From Bradyrhizobium sp. 141 (GTDB lineage: Bacteria > Pseudomonadota > Alphaproteobacteria > Rhizobiales > Xanthobacteraceae): a DNA stretch of 64,000 bases. The position numbers and the translations under genes were made by a program. Positions 1 to 13,495 of this stretch are shown one piece after another. The stretch lies in contig NZ_JADPKR010000080.1 in assembly GCF_023074055.1 (NCBI RefSeq), forward strand, positions 1-64,000, read 5' to 3'. Numbering within the stretch: the first letter of the stretch is position 1; every line of letters begins with the position of its first letter. Under the pieces are notes generated by a model. The model ran no database searches and was not told the DNA's origin. It worked only from the letters and a program-made list of their open reading frames with translations.

Positions 1-107
1 GTTTGAGGGACGACCGCCTTCCAACCAACAGGCCGCTCGCGAGCGCGCTTCCAAATCGCGCCGTAGCGAGCGGGCGGCCGGCCCGTTACCCCATCTACGG
101 GTCGGTC

Positions 108-2840
<2,733 letters not shown>

Positions 2841-3195
2841 GGGGAAATCCGGTGAGGTTTTATCTGGGAATCATATAGCGCATCGAGCCCCTGATAACCA
2901 CCCTTGCAGGCTCCAGGGAAGCGCTTTTTCCGCCCATTTTTCCAATAACTTACGGCCTTACGGGGAGCGTCTCGGACGGGCCTGGAACAGGCCTTCCGAA
3001 ATCGCCGCTGACACCTCGTTAATCGGGCGAAGAGCGCACCTCATCGGCCTGTCTGCGCTGGCGCCGCCCGACTTCAACTCAAATATGAAGCGGGCCCGGA
3101 AATCCCGAGCCCTTCCTGTCGATTAGTAAGGTTTGCTGACACGACGTGGCAGGCGCGGCTCAAGCGGCCCGCGCCCCCTGATTGTCCGGTCGTCC
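2841..3195. other. intergenic region gyrA-ssb
   Basis: No gene seen. It should hold the gyrA promoter (minus strand; an AT-rich TATATGAT-like box lies near 2870-2878) and the 3' end of the ssb transcript. Confidence 0.5.
3092..3112 (-). terminator. possible ssb terminator
   Basis: GC-rich inverted repeat with one mismatch (GGGCTCGG / CCGGGCCC on the minus strand) about 85 bp after the ssb stop. The following T content is only modest. Confidence 0.4.
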
Positions 3196-3693
3196 TCAGA
3201 ACGGGATATCGTCGTCCATGTCGCTGTTGCGGCCACCGCCACCGGCGGCCACGGGACGGCGCGGTGCGCTGCTGACGGGGCCGGAGGAGCCGAAATCGCC
3301 GCCCGGCTCGTCGCCGAAGCTGCCGCCTCCACCGCCGCCGCCGCGGCCGTCGAGCATCGTGAGCGTCGAGTTGAAGCCCTGGAGCACCACCTCTGTCGAG
3401 TACTTCTCGACGCCGCTCTGATCGGTCCATTTGCGGGTCTGGAGCGCGCCCTCGATGTAAACCTTGGCGCCCTTCTTCAGGTATTGCTCGGCGACCTTGC
3501 AGAGACCTTCATTGAAGATCACGACGCGGTGCCACTCGGTCTTCTCCTTGCGCTCGCCGGAATTCTTGTCGCGCCAGGTCTCCGAGGTGGCGATGCTCAG
3601 ATTCGCGATCGGCCGCCCGTCCTGGGTGCGGCGGATTTCAGGATCCTTGCCGAGATTTCCAACCAGAATGACCTTATTGACGCTTCCCGCCAT
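3196..3693 (-). CDS. ssb: single-stranded DNA-binding protein
   Basis: Binds and protects single-stranded DNA in replication, recombination and repair. The 165 residues show an OB fold at about 1-110 (start MAGSVNKVILVGNLG, with WRDK and TEWHRVV), a glycine-rich linker (a run of seven Gly at about 117-123, more Gly to 155) and the acidic tip DDDIPF at the C-terminus that recruits partner proteins. ATG start at 3693. A LexA box of the alphaproteobacterial type lies 155 bp upstream (3848-3862), so SOS induction is likely. In related bacteria ssb and uvrA are often divergent neighbours; here three outer-membrane protein genes separate them. Confidence 0.98.
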   Translation of the reverse strand: MAGSVNKVILVGNLGKDPEIRRTQDGRPIANLSIATSETWRDKNSGERKEKTEWHRVVIFNEGLCKVAEQYLKKGAKVYIEGALQTRKWTDQSGVEKYSTEVVLQGFNSTLTMLDGRGGGGGGGSFGDEPGGDFGSSGPVSSAPRRPVAAGGGGRNSDMDDDIPF

Positions 3694-3847
3694 CGCCGCT
3701 CTCCACTCCGAATGCCACTGAATTCAAAAGGCCGAGCGCGCTAACCGCGTTCCTCTGCGCCTGTTGAGGCGACCCTATACACTTGCAGGCGCCGCTCAGC
3801 CCGTCACCCCAAGGTTATCCCCACTATATAGCACCGACTGGCAATCT

Positions 3848-3862
3848 GTTCCAGATTTGTTC
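3848..3862 (-). promoter_or_regulatory. LexA (SOS) box of ssb
   Basis: Perfect direct repeat GTTC-N7-GTTC (read as GAAC-N7-GAAC towards ssb), the known LexA site of alphaproteobacteria. It lies next to an AT-rich box that could be the ssb -10, so LexA would cover the -35. Confidence 0.8.
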
Positions 3863-4093
3863 CTACAGAAATCACCGCCAAATGTGGAGACGGGATGGCG
3901 GCAAAATGGCGCTGTGATGGCAATTGGGATGGAACCGGATCGAGTTCCCGTGAATGGCAAATACCACTTAACATTCATTAAGTTACGGACAGGTCGATTA
4001 CCCCCAACTGTTGCGCTCCGGGCACGGACTCTGCCGCCCAATCGAGCTATCGTTGTGCTTCGAATTGATGCAAATGGGCCTCGCGCCTGATAG

Positions 4094-4132
4094 TCCGCCT
4101 CGGGGAACTCTGAGAGGCGGATACGACTGGGG
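4094..4132 (+). promoter_or_regulatory. leader hairpin and ribosome binding site of the first barrel gene
   Basis: 8-bp stem (TCCGCCTC / GAGGCGGA) followed by ACTGGGGA and then the ATG. The same layout, a hairpin and then ACTGGGA or ACTGGGGA, precedes the two downstream paralogues. Confidence 0.5.
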
Positions 4133-4140
4133 AGATTGCA

Positions 4141-4896
4141 ATGAAGAAGATCCTGATCGGCTTCGCCGGCGCGGTTGCGCTGACCCTCTCGGCTCCGGCC
4201 GGTGCTGCGGACCTCGCAGCCCGTCCCTATACGAAGGCGCCGGTCGCGCCCCCCGCTCCGATCTATAGCTGGACCGGCTTCTACGTCGGTGTGCAGGGCG
4301 GCGGTGCCTGGGGCCGCAGCGACGAAACCTTCTTTGGCGCTCCGAATACGGCGATCTTTGCTGGATCTCAAGACTACGACACCACGGGCGGCTTTGTCGG
4401 TGGCGTGTTCGGCTACAACTGGCAGTCGGGTCCGGTCGTATTCGGCATCGAGGGTGATTACCACTGGGCTGACATCAACGGCCGTTCCGCCGAGATCAAT
4501 GCCGGCCTTGGCGATACCTACTTCACGAGGATTCGCGGTTTCGGCGACATCAAGGGCCGCCTCGGTTATTCAACCGGCCCCGCTCTGTTCTTCGTCAGCG
4601 GCGGTGCCGCGGTCGGCGACATCCAGCATCGTTATGATCCCGCTTTGGTCCCCTCCCCAACCTTCGCCCAAAACGACTGGCGCTGGGGTTGGACCGTCGG
4701 CGCCGGCGCGGAATACATGTTCGCTCCGAACTGGTCGGCCAAGATCGAATACAACTACATCGACTTCGGCCGCAGCACGATCCAGTACACCCCAGTGCCC
4801 GCCAACCGCTCCGAGTGGACCGATACCGTTCACACCGTCAAGGCAGGCGTGAACTATCACTTCAACTGGGGCGGGCTGGGCACCACCAGGTACTGA
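4141..4896 (+). CDS. outer-membrane beta-barrel protein (Omp25/RopB-like), copy 1
   Basis: Small outer-membrane porin-like barrel of the OMP_b-brl family, abundant in Bradyrhizobium. 251 residues: Sec signal peptide 1-22 cut at AGA-A, a short motif AADLAARPYTKAP, then an aromatic start of the barrel (YSWTGFYVGVQGGG) and alternating strands ending in a C-terminal aromatic residue (Tyr), the usual signal for the BAM complex. First of three tandem paralogues that share signal peptide, leader and terminator sequences, so the cluster grew by duplication. The substrate is unknown; such proteins mostly stabilise the envelope. A strong terminator follows at 4922-4947. Confidence 0.9.
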   Translation: MKKILIGFAGAVALTLSAPAGAADLAARPYTKAPVAPPAPIYSWTGFYVGVQGGGAWGRSDETFFGAPNTAIFAGSQDYDTTGGFVGGVFGYNWQSGPVVFGIEGDYHWADINGRSAEINAGLGDTYFTRIRGFGDIKGRLGYSTGPALFFVSGGAAVGDIQHRYDPALVPSPTFAQNDWRWGWTVGAGAEYMFAPNWSAKIEYNYIDFGRSTIQYTPVPANRSEWTDTVHTVKAGVNYHFNWGGLGTTRY

Positions 4897-4921
4897 TATC
4901 CCTCTGATATCATTGAAGTCT

Positions 4922-4947
4922 AAGGCCGGCCTCGCGCCGGCCTTTTT
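4922..4947 (+). terminator. intrinsic terminator of copy 1
   Basis: GGCCGGC-CTCGC-GCCGGCC stem and loop followed by five T. The identical stem-loop occurs after copies 2 and 3. Confidence 0.9.
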
Positions 4948-5072
4948 CGTTTGACCGCAAGCCGGATGAGTCAGTCACGCTTACGTTTTGGGCAGCCGTG
5001 TGGCTTTTAGGAGACACAACTTGCGGCTTTGGTGGTGTAAGTACGGCCTCAGTTGGACACAGAGTCCGCTGC

Positions 5073-5090
5073 CCTTCCGCCCGCGGAAGG
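5073..5090 (+). promoter_or_regulatory. leader hairpin of copy 2
   Basis: CCTTCCG-CCCG-CGGAAGG, a perfect 7-bp stem about 35 nt before the start, followed by AACTGGGACTGGGA. Sequence at 4984-5125 aligns with 5872-6018 before copy 3, including a shared GACACAAC block that may be near the promoter. Confidence 0.5.
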
Positions 5091-5125
5091 CAACAACAGA
5101 AACTGGGACTGGGATTAAGTTGAAA

Positions 5126-5791
5126 ATGAAGAAGGTTTTGTTGGCTTCGGCCTGTTTGTTCGCTCTGGCAGCTCCCGCTTCGGCTGCTGATCTCGCAGCC
5201 CGCCCCTATACCAAGGCTCCGGTCGCTCCGATGGCTTCGGTCTACAACTGGACCGGCTTCTACCTCGGTATCGTCGGTGGCGGCGCCTGGGAAGCCTCTT
5301 CGGGCGACCCGAAGATGAAGGGCGGCTTCGTCGGCGGCACCGCCGGCTACAACTGGCAGACCGGCAACGTCGTGTTCGGCCTCGAGGCCGATGGTTCGTG
5401 GGCTGACGTCAGCGCCTCCGCCACCGCGCTCGGCCTGACCGTATCGTCCAAGACCGACGCGCTCGGCACCGTGCGCGGCCGTATCGGCTGGGCCGTGAAC
5501 AACGTCCTGTTCTACGGCACCGGTGGTTACGCCTGGATCGACAACAAGCTCAGCCTCTCGGCGCTCGGTGTGACCGTCTCCGACAGCAAGTGGCACTCGG
5601 GCTGGACCGTCGGCGCCGGCGTCGAAGCGTTCTTCGCTCCGCAGTGGTCGGTCAAGGGCGAGTATCTCTATCGCAGCCTCGGCGGCGAGACCTACTTCTC
5701 GGGCGCCGTGCCCTCCGGCACGCTCAACTTCCACACCGTGCAGGTCGGCGTGAACTATCACTTCGGCGCCCCGGTGGTCGCCAAGTACTGA
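5126..5791 (+). CDS. outer-membrane beta-barrel protein (Omp25/RopB-like), copy 2
   Basis: Same family as the upstream gene: 221 residues with signal peptide 1-20 (cut at ASA-A), the ADLAARPYTKAP motif, the barrel start YNWTGFYLG and a C-terminal Tyr. The frame is open from 4988, but the ATG at 5126 is the only start that puts the signal peptide at the N-terminus, and a conserved leader precedes it. It is about 30 residues shorter than its two neighbours, with shorter surface loops. It has its own leader and terminator, so it is probably a separate transcription unit. Confidence 0.9.
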   Translation: MKKVLLASACLFALAAPASAADLAARPYTKAPVAPMASVYNWTGFYLGIVGGGAWEASSGDPKMKGGFVGGTAGYNWQTGNVVFGLEADGSWADVSASATALGLTVSSKTDALGTVRGRIGWAVNNVLFYGTGGYAWIDNKLSLSALGVTVSDSKWHSGWTVGAGVEAFFAPQWSVKGEYLYRSLGGETYFSGAVPSGTLNFHTVQVGVNYHFGAPVVAKY

Positions 5792-5817
5792 GCTCGCTCC
5801 AACGCTTCGCGTTACGA

Positions 5818-5843
5818 AAGGCCGGCCTCGCGCCGGCCTTTTT
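5818..5843 (+). terminator. intrinsic terminator of copy 2
   Basis: Same GGCCGGC-CTCGC-GCCGGCC stem-loop followed by T5 as after copy 1. Confidence 0.9.
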
Positions 5844-5969
5844 GTTTGTGCGCGACAACCCGCTTGCCAGCCAGCGTTTTTGGAGAGATGTGGCGCCCGG
5901 GTGACACAACCTTTGGCTTCATTGGTGTAAAACAATGGCATTGGTCGGATCATCATAGCGTCCGCTGCT

Positions 5970-5986
5970 CTTCCGCTTTCCGGAAG
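5970..5986 (+). promoter_or_regulatory. leader hairpin of copy 3
   Basis: CTTCCG-CTTTC-CGGAAG, a 6-bp stem at the same place as in copy 2 with a different loop, followed by GAACTGGGGA and the ATG. Stem kept while the loop changed suggests the fold matters. Confidence 0.5.
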
Positions 5987-6018
5987 GCAGAAACGAGAAA
6001 CGGAACTGGGGAATCGAT

Positions 6019-6771
6019 ATGAAGAAGATTTTGCTGGCTTCGGCTGGTTTGCTCGTACTCAGCGCGTTGGCACCGGCCTCGGCGGCCGATTTGGCGGCCC
6101 GCCCCTACACCAAGGCGCCGATCGCGCCGATCGCAATGTACAATTGGAGCGGTTTTTACATCGGCATCAACGGCGGTGGCGCCTCGAGCCGCAATTGCTG
6201 GGACGTCAACAATATCTTCGGCATTGCAGGACCGGACACGCCCGAAGGCTGTCACAACGCGACCGGCGGCGTCGTCGGTGGCCAGGTTGGCTATCGCTGG
6301 CAGTCGGCCAACTGGGTGTTCGGTCTCGAAGCTCAGGGCGACTGGGCCAACCTGAAGGGCTCGAATACGAGCTTGGTGCTTGGGCCGCCGCCGCTGGTCA
6401 ACCAGACCAAGATCGATGCGCTGGGCCTGTTCACCGGCCAGATCGGCTACGCCTGGAACAACGTGCTTTGGTATGTGAAGGGTGGCGCGGCCGTCACGCA
6501 CGCCAAATATAACGGTCTGCTGGGCGGCGTCGTCCTCGATAGCGCCAGCGAGACGCGCTGGGGTGGCGCGGTCGGCACTGGCGTGGAATTCGGTTTCGCC
6601 CCGAACTGGTCCGTAGCCATCGAATACGACCATCTGTTCATGGGCCGCCGCAACAACTCGTTCACGATTCTCGGTGTCAACGACCGCATCGACCGTATCA
6701 AGCAGGACGTCGACATGGGCACCGTCCGCCTCAACTACACCTTTGGCGGCCCGGTGGTCGCCCGATATTGA
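6019..6771 (+). CDS. outer-membrane beta-barrel protein (Omp25/RopB-like), copy 3
   Basis: Third paralogue, 250 residues. Signal peptide 1-22, ADLAARPYTKAP motif, YNWSGFYIGINGGG barrel start, C-terminal Tyr. It differs from the other two by a loop with two cysteines (about residues 60 and 76, in the CWDVNN and GCHNA stretches) that could form a disulfide in the periplasm or at the surface. It has its own leader and terminator. Function beyond envelope structure is not known. Confidence 0.9.
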   Translation: MKKILLASAGLLVLSALAPASAADLAARPYTKAPIAPIAMYNWSGFYIGINGGGASSRNCWDVNNIFGIAGPDTPEGCHNATGGVVGGQVGYRWQSANWVFGLEAQGDWANLKGSNTSLVLGPPPLVNQTKIDALGLFTGQIGYAWNNVLWYVKGGAAVTHAKYNGLLGGVVLDSASETRWGGAVGTGVEFGFAPNWSVAIEYDHLFMGRRNNSFTILGVNDRIDRIKQDVDMGTVRLNYTFGGPVVARY

Positions 6772-6807
6772 TCGGACGTCCCGATCTACCGACGCGTCAT
6801 CGTCACG

Positions 6808-6834
6808 AAAGGCCGGCCTCGCGCCGGCCTTTTT
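6808..6834 (+). terminator. intrinsic terminator of copy 3
   Basis: Same GGCCGGC-CTCGC-GCCGGCC stem-loop with T5 as after copies 1 and 2. Confidence 0.9.
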
Positions 6835-6945
6835 GTTGGTGCGCGGCACTGCCCGCGAGGTTCCGCCCGCCGCGCTCCTGCCAGATGCCGCCAGTGCGCC
6901 AACAATCCGTTGACGATTCGCAACTCCCTCTGGAAATCGGCCCGC

Positions 6946-6960
6946 GTTCTTCCTACGTTC
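6946..6960 (+). promoter_or_regulatory. LexA (SOS) box of uvrA
   Basis: Perfect GTTC-N7-GTTC, about 98 bp before the uvrA start and downstream of a TTGACG (-35-like) at 6910-6915. Together with the box at ssb this supports SOS control on both sides of the barrel cluster. Confidence 0.8.
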
Positions 6961-7057
6961 GCTGCCAACCCCATCGGCGCCGATCCCGGTTCCGGGCGAA
7001 GCGCGCCTTGACGTTGGCGCGATCGCGAGCCTTTGGGCTTCCTTGAGGGCAACTCGG

Positions 7058-10039
<2,982 letters not shown>

Positions 10040-10061
10040 TTGCTCTGAACCGAAGCCGTAG

Positions 10062-10087
10062 GGCGGATTAGCGAAGCGTAATCCGCC
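10062..10087. repeat. short dispersed palindrome (GGCGGATTA family)
   Basis: Perfect 9-bp arms GGCGGATTA / TAATCCGCC around GCGAAGCG. This motif is frequent between genes in Bradyrhizobium and relatives. It follows the uvrA stop and could act as its terminator. Confidence 0.6.
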
Positions 10088-10167
10088 ACTGCTCTTCCTG
10101 CGCAACGAGCTGGACCACGCATCGTGATCCCGCCCGACGAACCACGCACGATCGGGGAAGAACCGAC

Positions 10168-10737
10168 ATGTCCGCAGGACTTGTGCAAACCTATCGCGCC
10201 TTCGCCTACAACAATGCCTGGGCGAACCATCGGCTGCTCGCGGCCTGCGCCGCGTTGTCCCAGCCGGAACTCGAAGCCCACCGCACCGGCTTCTTTCCAA
10301 GCCTGCAGCGTACGCTGAACCACATCTACATCATCGACCTGTTCTACATCGATGCACTCGAGGGTGGCTGGCTCGGGCCGGCGGCCTGGAAGAACGAGGT
10401 GCCTTTTCCTGCTCTCGCTGCGCTGAAGTCTGCGCAAGCTGCAATGGACAGGCGCCTGATCGCCATCTGCGATGCACTGACGCCCGCGCGGCTCGATGGC
10501 GTCGTAAAGATCAACCGCGATACACGCGTGCAGACCGAGCGGTGTGACCGGCTGCTCATGCATCTCTTCCAGCACCAGATCCATCATCGGGGACAGGCGC
10601 ATGCCATGCTGTCCGAGACAACCGTCGCGCCGCCGCAACTCGACGAGTTCTTTGCGGAAGGCGAAGCGCCACTCCGGGCTGCCGAGTTCGCCAAGTTCGG
10701 CTGGACCGAAGAGACCGTCTGGAAATCCCGGACGTAA
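10168..10737 (+). CDS. DinB-family protein
   Basis: Four-helix metal-binding fold of the DinB/YfiT superfamily. 189 residues. The first helix AYNNAWANHRLLAA, the conserved H-I in LNHIYIIDLFY and the third-helix motif HQIHHRGQAHAML supply the three histidines expected to bind a metal. Members are often thiol transferases or damage-induced proteins of unknown reaction. No LexA box is seen upstream, so damage control cannot be claimed here. ATG at 10168, 128 bp after uvrA with a repeat between, so probably its own unit. Confidence 0.85.
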   Translation: MSAGLVQTYRAFAYNNAWANHRLLAACAALSQPELEAHRTGFFPSLQRTLNHIYIIDLFYIDALEGGWLGPAAWKNEVPFPALAALKSAQAAMDRRLIAICDALTPARLDGVVKINRDTRVQTERCDRLLMHLFQHQIHHRGQAHAMLSETTVAPPQLDEFFAEGEAPLRAAEFAKFGWTEETVWKSRT

Positions 10738-10807
10738 GCTACGCCAAAAACTCCGGCGGCGCATCGTCGGTCAGCCACACGCCAGATGAGGCGATCTGGA
10801 GGGAGCG

Positions 10808-11131
10808 ATGCCCAGCCGAACCTATACACTCTTCCGCAACGCGATCCTCGATGGACAGCAGGCGACCTGCGTCTACGAGGGCCGACATCGCGAACTATGC
10901 CCGCACATCATCGGCACCGACAAGAGCGGCGAGGAAGCTGTGCTCGCCTGGCAATTTGCCGGCAAGAGCAGCGGACCGCTGCCGCAATGGCGGTGCCTGA
11001 AGCTGGCCAATGTCAGCGGTGTCCGGGCGCGGGACGGTCGCTGGCACGAGGGCGGCTCACATCGGACCACCCAGACTTGCGTCAAGAACGTCGGTCTCGA
11101 CATCAATGTCCACGTCCGCAAGTTGCGGTGA
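10808..11131 (+). CDS. conserved hypothetical small protein, possibly WYL-like
   Basis: 107 residues, start supported by a GGAGGGAGCG ribosome binding site. The sequence has the feel of an SH3-like beta barrel: VYEGRHRELCPHIIGTDKSG, then LAWQF and a tryptophan-rich QWRCLKL, as in WYL-type ligand-binding domains (reactive chain, return to P-x-x-hydrophobic-G, then W). No HTH is present. The WYL link is inference from pattern only. It lies alone after the DinB-like gene and converges with the DUF5615 gene 22 bp away. Confidence 0.6.
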   Translation: MPSRTYTLFRNAILDGQQATCVYEGRHRELCPHIIGTDKSGEEAVLAWQFAGKSSGPLPQWRCLKLANVSGVRARDGRWHEGGSHRTTQTCVKNVGLDINVHVRKLR

Positions 11132-11153
11132 CTCGTTCGATGTCGGGATGACG

Positions 11154-11504
11154 CTACAAAGGACGGGATCGAAAACGAACCTCGTCCACCACGACAAAGC
11201 GGCCGAAGAGCCTTTGGCCAAACTGATCGACTGCTTCCAATAGCCGCCTGCGTCCGAGCGGTCCGCTCTCCGGATCGATACGTAACAAGACGAGACCTGG
11301 AACGGCTTGGCCGCGACGAAAGACAAGCTCGCCGAAATCCTTGTCAGCCGTGAGGAGAAGACGTCCCTCCCGCGACGCCAGCGCGATGACCTCCACGTCG
11401 CTCAGACTGGCAGCAAATTCAGCAATATAGAGCACGTCGTGACCGGCGCCCCGGAGCTCTCGAACCAGAGAGACCGTGACGCACTCGTCAGCGAGCCAGA
11501 GCAT
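11154..11504 (-). CDS. DUF5615 PIN-like protein (putative toxin)
   Basis: 116 residues of the DUF5615 / Mut7-C-like PIN fold. The diagnostic acidic motifs are visible: LWLADECV at the N-terminus, then DVEVIALA, and LLLTADKDFGELVF in the middle. These are expected to form the metal-dependent nuclease centre. It lies 3 bp after the DUF433 gene; this pair is a common type II toxin-antitoxin arrangement. Toxic activity has not been shown for most members, so the role is inferred. Confidence 0.85.
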   Translation of the reverse strand: MLWLADECVTVSLVRELRGAGHDVLYIAEFAASLSDVEVIALASREGRLLLTADKDFGELVFRRGQAVPGLVLLRIDPESGPLGRRRLLEAVDQFGQRLFGRFVVVDEVRFRSRPL

Positions 11505-11507
11505 GGT

Positions 11508-11729
11508 TCAGCGATAAATGATGTCTTCGTCGGCCAAATAGTCGGCCGCAAAAGCCTGAGATGCCCGAATATCGTCGGCCGTCAACCGCGGGTGCTCCGC
11601 GATGATGGCCTCGGCGGTCATACCCGCACCCAGTTCGCGCAACACAAGTTCGACCGGCACGCGCGTCCCGCGGATCACGGGTTTGCCGGCCATGATTGCC
11701 GGGTTGATTTCAATGCGTTCGTGCCGCAT
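11508..11729 (-). CDS. DUF433 domain protein (putative antitoxin)
   Basis: 73 residues, start MRHERIEINPAIMAGKP with ATG at 11729. The pattern of a DUF433 antitoxin is clear: a short beta segment, GKPVIRGTRVPVELVLREL, then an HTH-like stretch in which AEAIIAEHPRLTADDIRASQAFAADYL is typical. Likely binds its own promoter and neutralises the DUF5615 partner encoded 3 bp downstream. A longer open frame continues upstream, but it is antisense to the HAD gene and is not real. Confidence 0.85.
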   Translation of the reverse strand: MRHERIEINPAIMAGKPVIRGTRVPVELVLRELGAGMTAEAIIAEHPRLTADDIRASQAFAADYLADEDIIYR

Positions 11730-11801
11730 GGCTATCCTCGAATTCTGTCGAATGATAGCACGCCACATTTCGCTTGTCAGCGAGCTCAACAATCCGGCTC
11801 C

Positions 11802-12476
11802 ATGCCCTACGCCCTCGCCATCTTCGATCTCGACGGCACCCTCGCCGACAGCTTTCCGTGGTTCCTGCGCACCATCAACGATGTCGCCGACCGCTTCGGC
11901 TTTCGCCGCGTGAGGGATGAGGACATCGAGGGGCTGCGGCATGCGTCGAGCCGCGAGATCCTCAGCCAGCTTGAGGTGCCGCTGTGGAAGCTGCCGGCGA
12001 TCGCGCGGCATGCGCGGCGGCTGAAGGCGGAGGCAGCGGCGGAGATTTCGCTGTTTGCGGGTGTCGAAGCAATGCTGCGGACGCTGGCCGACAACGGCAT
12101 GCAGCTCGCGCTGGTGACGTCGGACAGCGAGGCCAATGCGCGCGAAAAGCTCGGCGAGGCTGCCGCCCTGTTCGCGCATTTCGATTGCGCGGCATCGCTG
12201 TTCGGCAAGCCCGCGAAATTCCGCCGCGTCATCCGCCGCGCGGGCGTCGAGCCTGCCCGCGTCATTGCGATCGGCGACGAGGTCCGCGACATCGAGGCGG
12301 CGCGCGCGGTCGGGATTGCTTGCGGTGCCGTGTGCTGGGGCTACGCGGCACCGGCGGCGCTGCGGGCGCTCGGGCCGGACCATACGTTCGAGCGGATGGA
12401 TGAGATTATATCGGCGCTGTGCCCCGGTGCCGTAGCCCGGATGAGCGAAGCGATATCCGGGAATGCCGGTGGATAA
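11802..12476 (+). CDS. HAD-family hydrolase (phosphoglycolate phosphatase-like)
   Basis: 224 residues with the HAD motifs in order: motif I FDLDGTLADS (nucleophile Asp9, general acid Asp11), a helical cap, motif II LVTSDS (about 105-110), a lysine in FGKPAKF and motif III IGDEVRDIEAA (about 159). Class of phosphoglycolate and related sugar-phosphate phosphatases; the substrate is unknown. The start is ATG at 11802; the open frame reaches upstream but that part is antisense to the DUF433 pair. The last ~15 residues (VARMSEAISGNAGG) are encoded by the left arm of a dispersed repeat, so the original C-terminus has been replaced or extended. Confidence 0.88.
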   Translation: MPYALAIFDLDGTLADSFPWFLRTINDVADRFGFRRVRDEDIEGLRHASSREILSQLEVPLWKLPAIARHARRLKAEAAAEISLFAGVEAMLRTLADNGMQLALVTSDSEANAREKLGEAAALFAHFDCAASLFGKPAKFRRVIRRAGVEPARVIAIGDEVRDIEAARAVGIACGAVCWGYAAPAALRALGPDHTFERMDEIISALCPGAVARMSEAISGNAGG

Positions 12477-12518
12477 GGAGGGCTCTGCCCCGCATGTCGC
12501 TGCGCTCACGCGGGCTAC
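12432..12518. repeat. dispersed inverted repeat (GTAGCCCGG family), partly coding
   Basis: Two 25-bp arms (12432-12456 and 12494-12518) match in inverted orientation at about 21 of 25 positions. A second member of the family is at 61141-61215. The left arm is read as the end of the HAD gene. Confidence 0.75.
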
Positions 12519-12524
12519 CGCCCC

Positions 12525-13493
12525 CTACTCCGTCCTCCGCAGAAACGCCCCGAACGCCCTTGGGCCGTCGCCGGTCTTGATCTCGCCGATCACCTTCAGA
12601 TCAGTCGCGTCGATGATGCTTAGCGTGTTGCTCTCCCAGCAGGCGACGATGATGCGCTTGCCGTCCGATGTCGCGGCAATGCCTTCGGGATAGTCGCCGA
12701 CATTGATGCGTTTGATCGGCTTCAGGCTCGCCAGGTCGAACACGCTGACGGTGCCGCCATATTGATCGCTGACGAAGCCGCGGCCATGCGTCAGCGCCAC
12801 TGCATAGGGCCGCATGCCGACCGGCACGCGGCCGATCTCGCGCGCCTCCGCGATGTCGATCACGGAGACGTCGTCGGAGCCGACATTGGCGGTGTAGGCG
12901 CGCTTGCCATCGGCATCGATGGTGACGCCGAACGGACGGGTCCCGACCTTGATCGTCGTCTTGCGCTGGCCCGTTGTCGTGTCCACCACCGAGACGCTGT
13001 CGTCGTCACGATCCGCCGAGAGCAGCAGCTTGCCATCAGGCGTCACCGCCAGCCCCGAGGGCGAGGCGCCGACCGCGATGCTGGCGGTGACGCTGCGCGT
13101 GGCCGTATCGATCACCCGCACCGCAGCCGCATACCAGTCGGCGACATAGACGGTCTTGCCATCGGGCGCCACCGCAATGCCGAGCGGCCCGCCGCCGACC
13201 TCAATCCGGCCCGCGACCTGGCGTGCTGCGGCGTCGACGACCGTCACCGCCTTGGCGTCGGGGCTCGTCACATAGGCAAAGCGCCCGTCCGCGCTGACGG
13301 CCACCCCCGCCGGCTTGCCGCCGATGGCGATGGTTGCCACGCTCCGCGAGGTCGCGAGGTCCACGACCATCAGATCGTCGCTGAGCTGGTTGGTGACGAA
13401 CGCCTCTTCGGCGCACGCGCTGCCGAGACCGGCCCAGCAAAGGCCGGCGGCGAGCGCCGCCAGGAGCAGCGCCCGCAAGTCCGGTGCCCGCAC
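12525..13493 (-). CDS. secreted YVTN/YncE-type beta-propeller protein
   Basis: 322 residues. Signal peptide to about residue 28 (SACA), then seven or so tandem blades with the repeating pattern xxVxVID-T-xxxVxxIxVGxxPxGxAVxPDGKxxY. Family members are periplasmic binding or scaffold proteins, often beside PQQ-dependent dehydrogenases. No dehydrogenase lies in this window, so the partner is unknown. GTG start 2 bp after the stop of the SRPBCC gene, so the two are co-transcribed. Confidence 0.88.
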   Translation of the reverse strand: MRAPDLRALLLAALAAGLCWAGLGSACAEEAFVTNQLSDDLMVVDLATSRSVATIAIGGKPAGVAVSADGRFAYVTSPDAKAVTVVDAAARQVAGRIEVGGGPLGIAVAPDGKTVYVADWYAAAVRVIDTATRSVTASIAVGASPSGLAVTPDGKLLLSADRDDDSVSVVDTTTGQRKTTIKVGTRPFGVTIDADGKRAYTANVGSDDVSVIDIAEAREIGRVPVGMRPYAVALTHGRGFVSDQYGGTVSVFDLASLKPIKRINVGDYPEGIAATSDGKRIIVACWESNTLSIIDATDLKVIGEIKTGDGPRAFGAFLRRTE

Positions 13494-13495
13494 GA

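Larger units (their letters stand above)
3694..4140. other. intergenic region between ssb and the first barrel gene
   Basis: Holds the ssb promoter region (a minus-strand TATATAGT-like -10 near 3822-3829, about 20 bp on the ssb side of the LexA box), an imperfect palindrome ACTTAA-N6-TTAAGT at 3966-3983 and the leader of the first barrel gene. No further gene is seen. Confidence 0.5.

Noticed and set aside
7043..7057. Upstream TTG start of uvrA
   Set aside because: ATG at 7058 gives the usual N-terminus; the extra five residues have no support.
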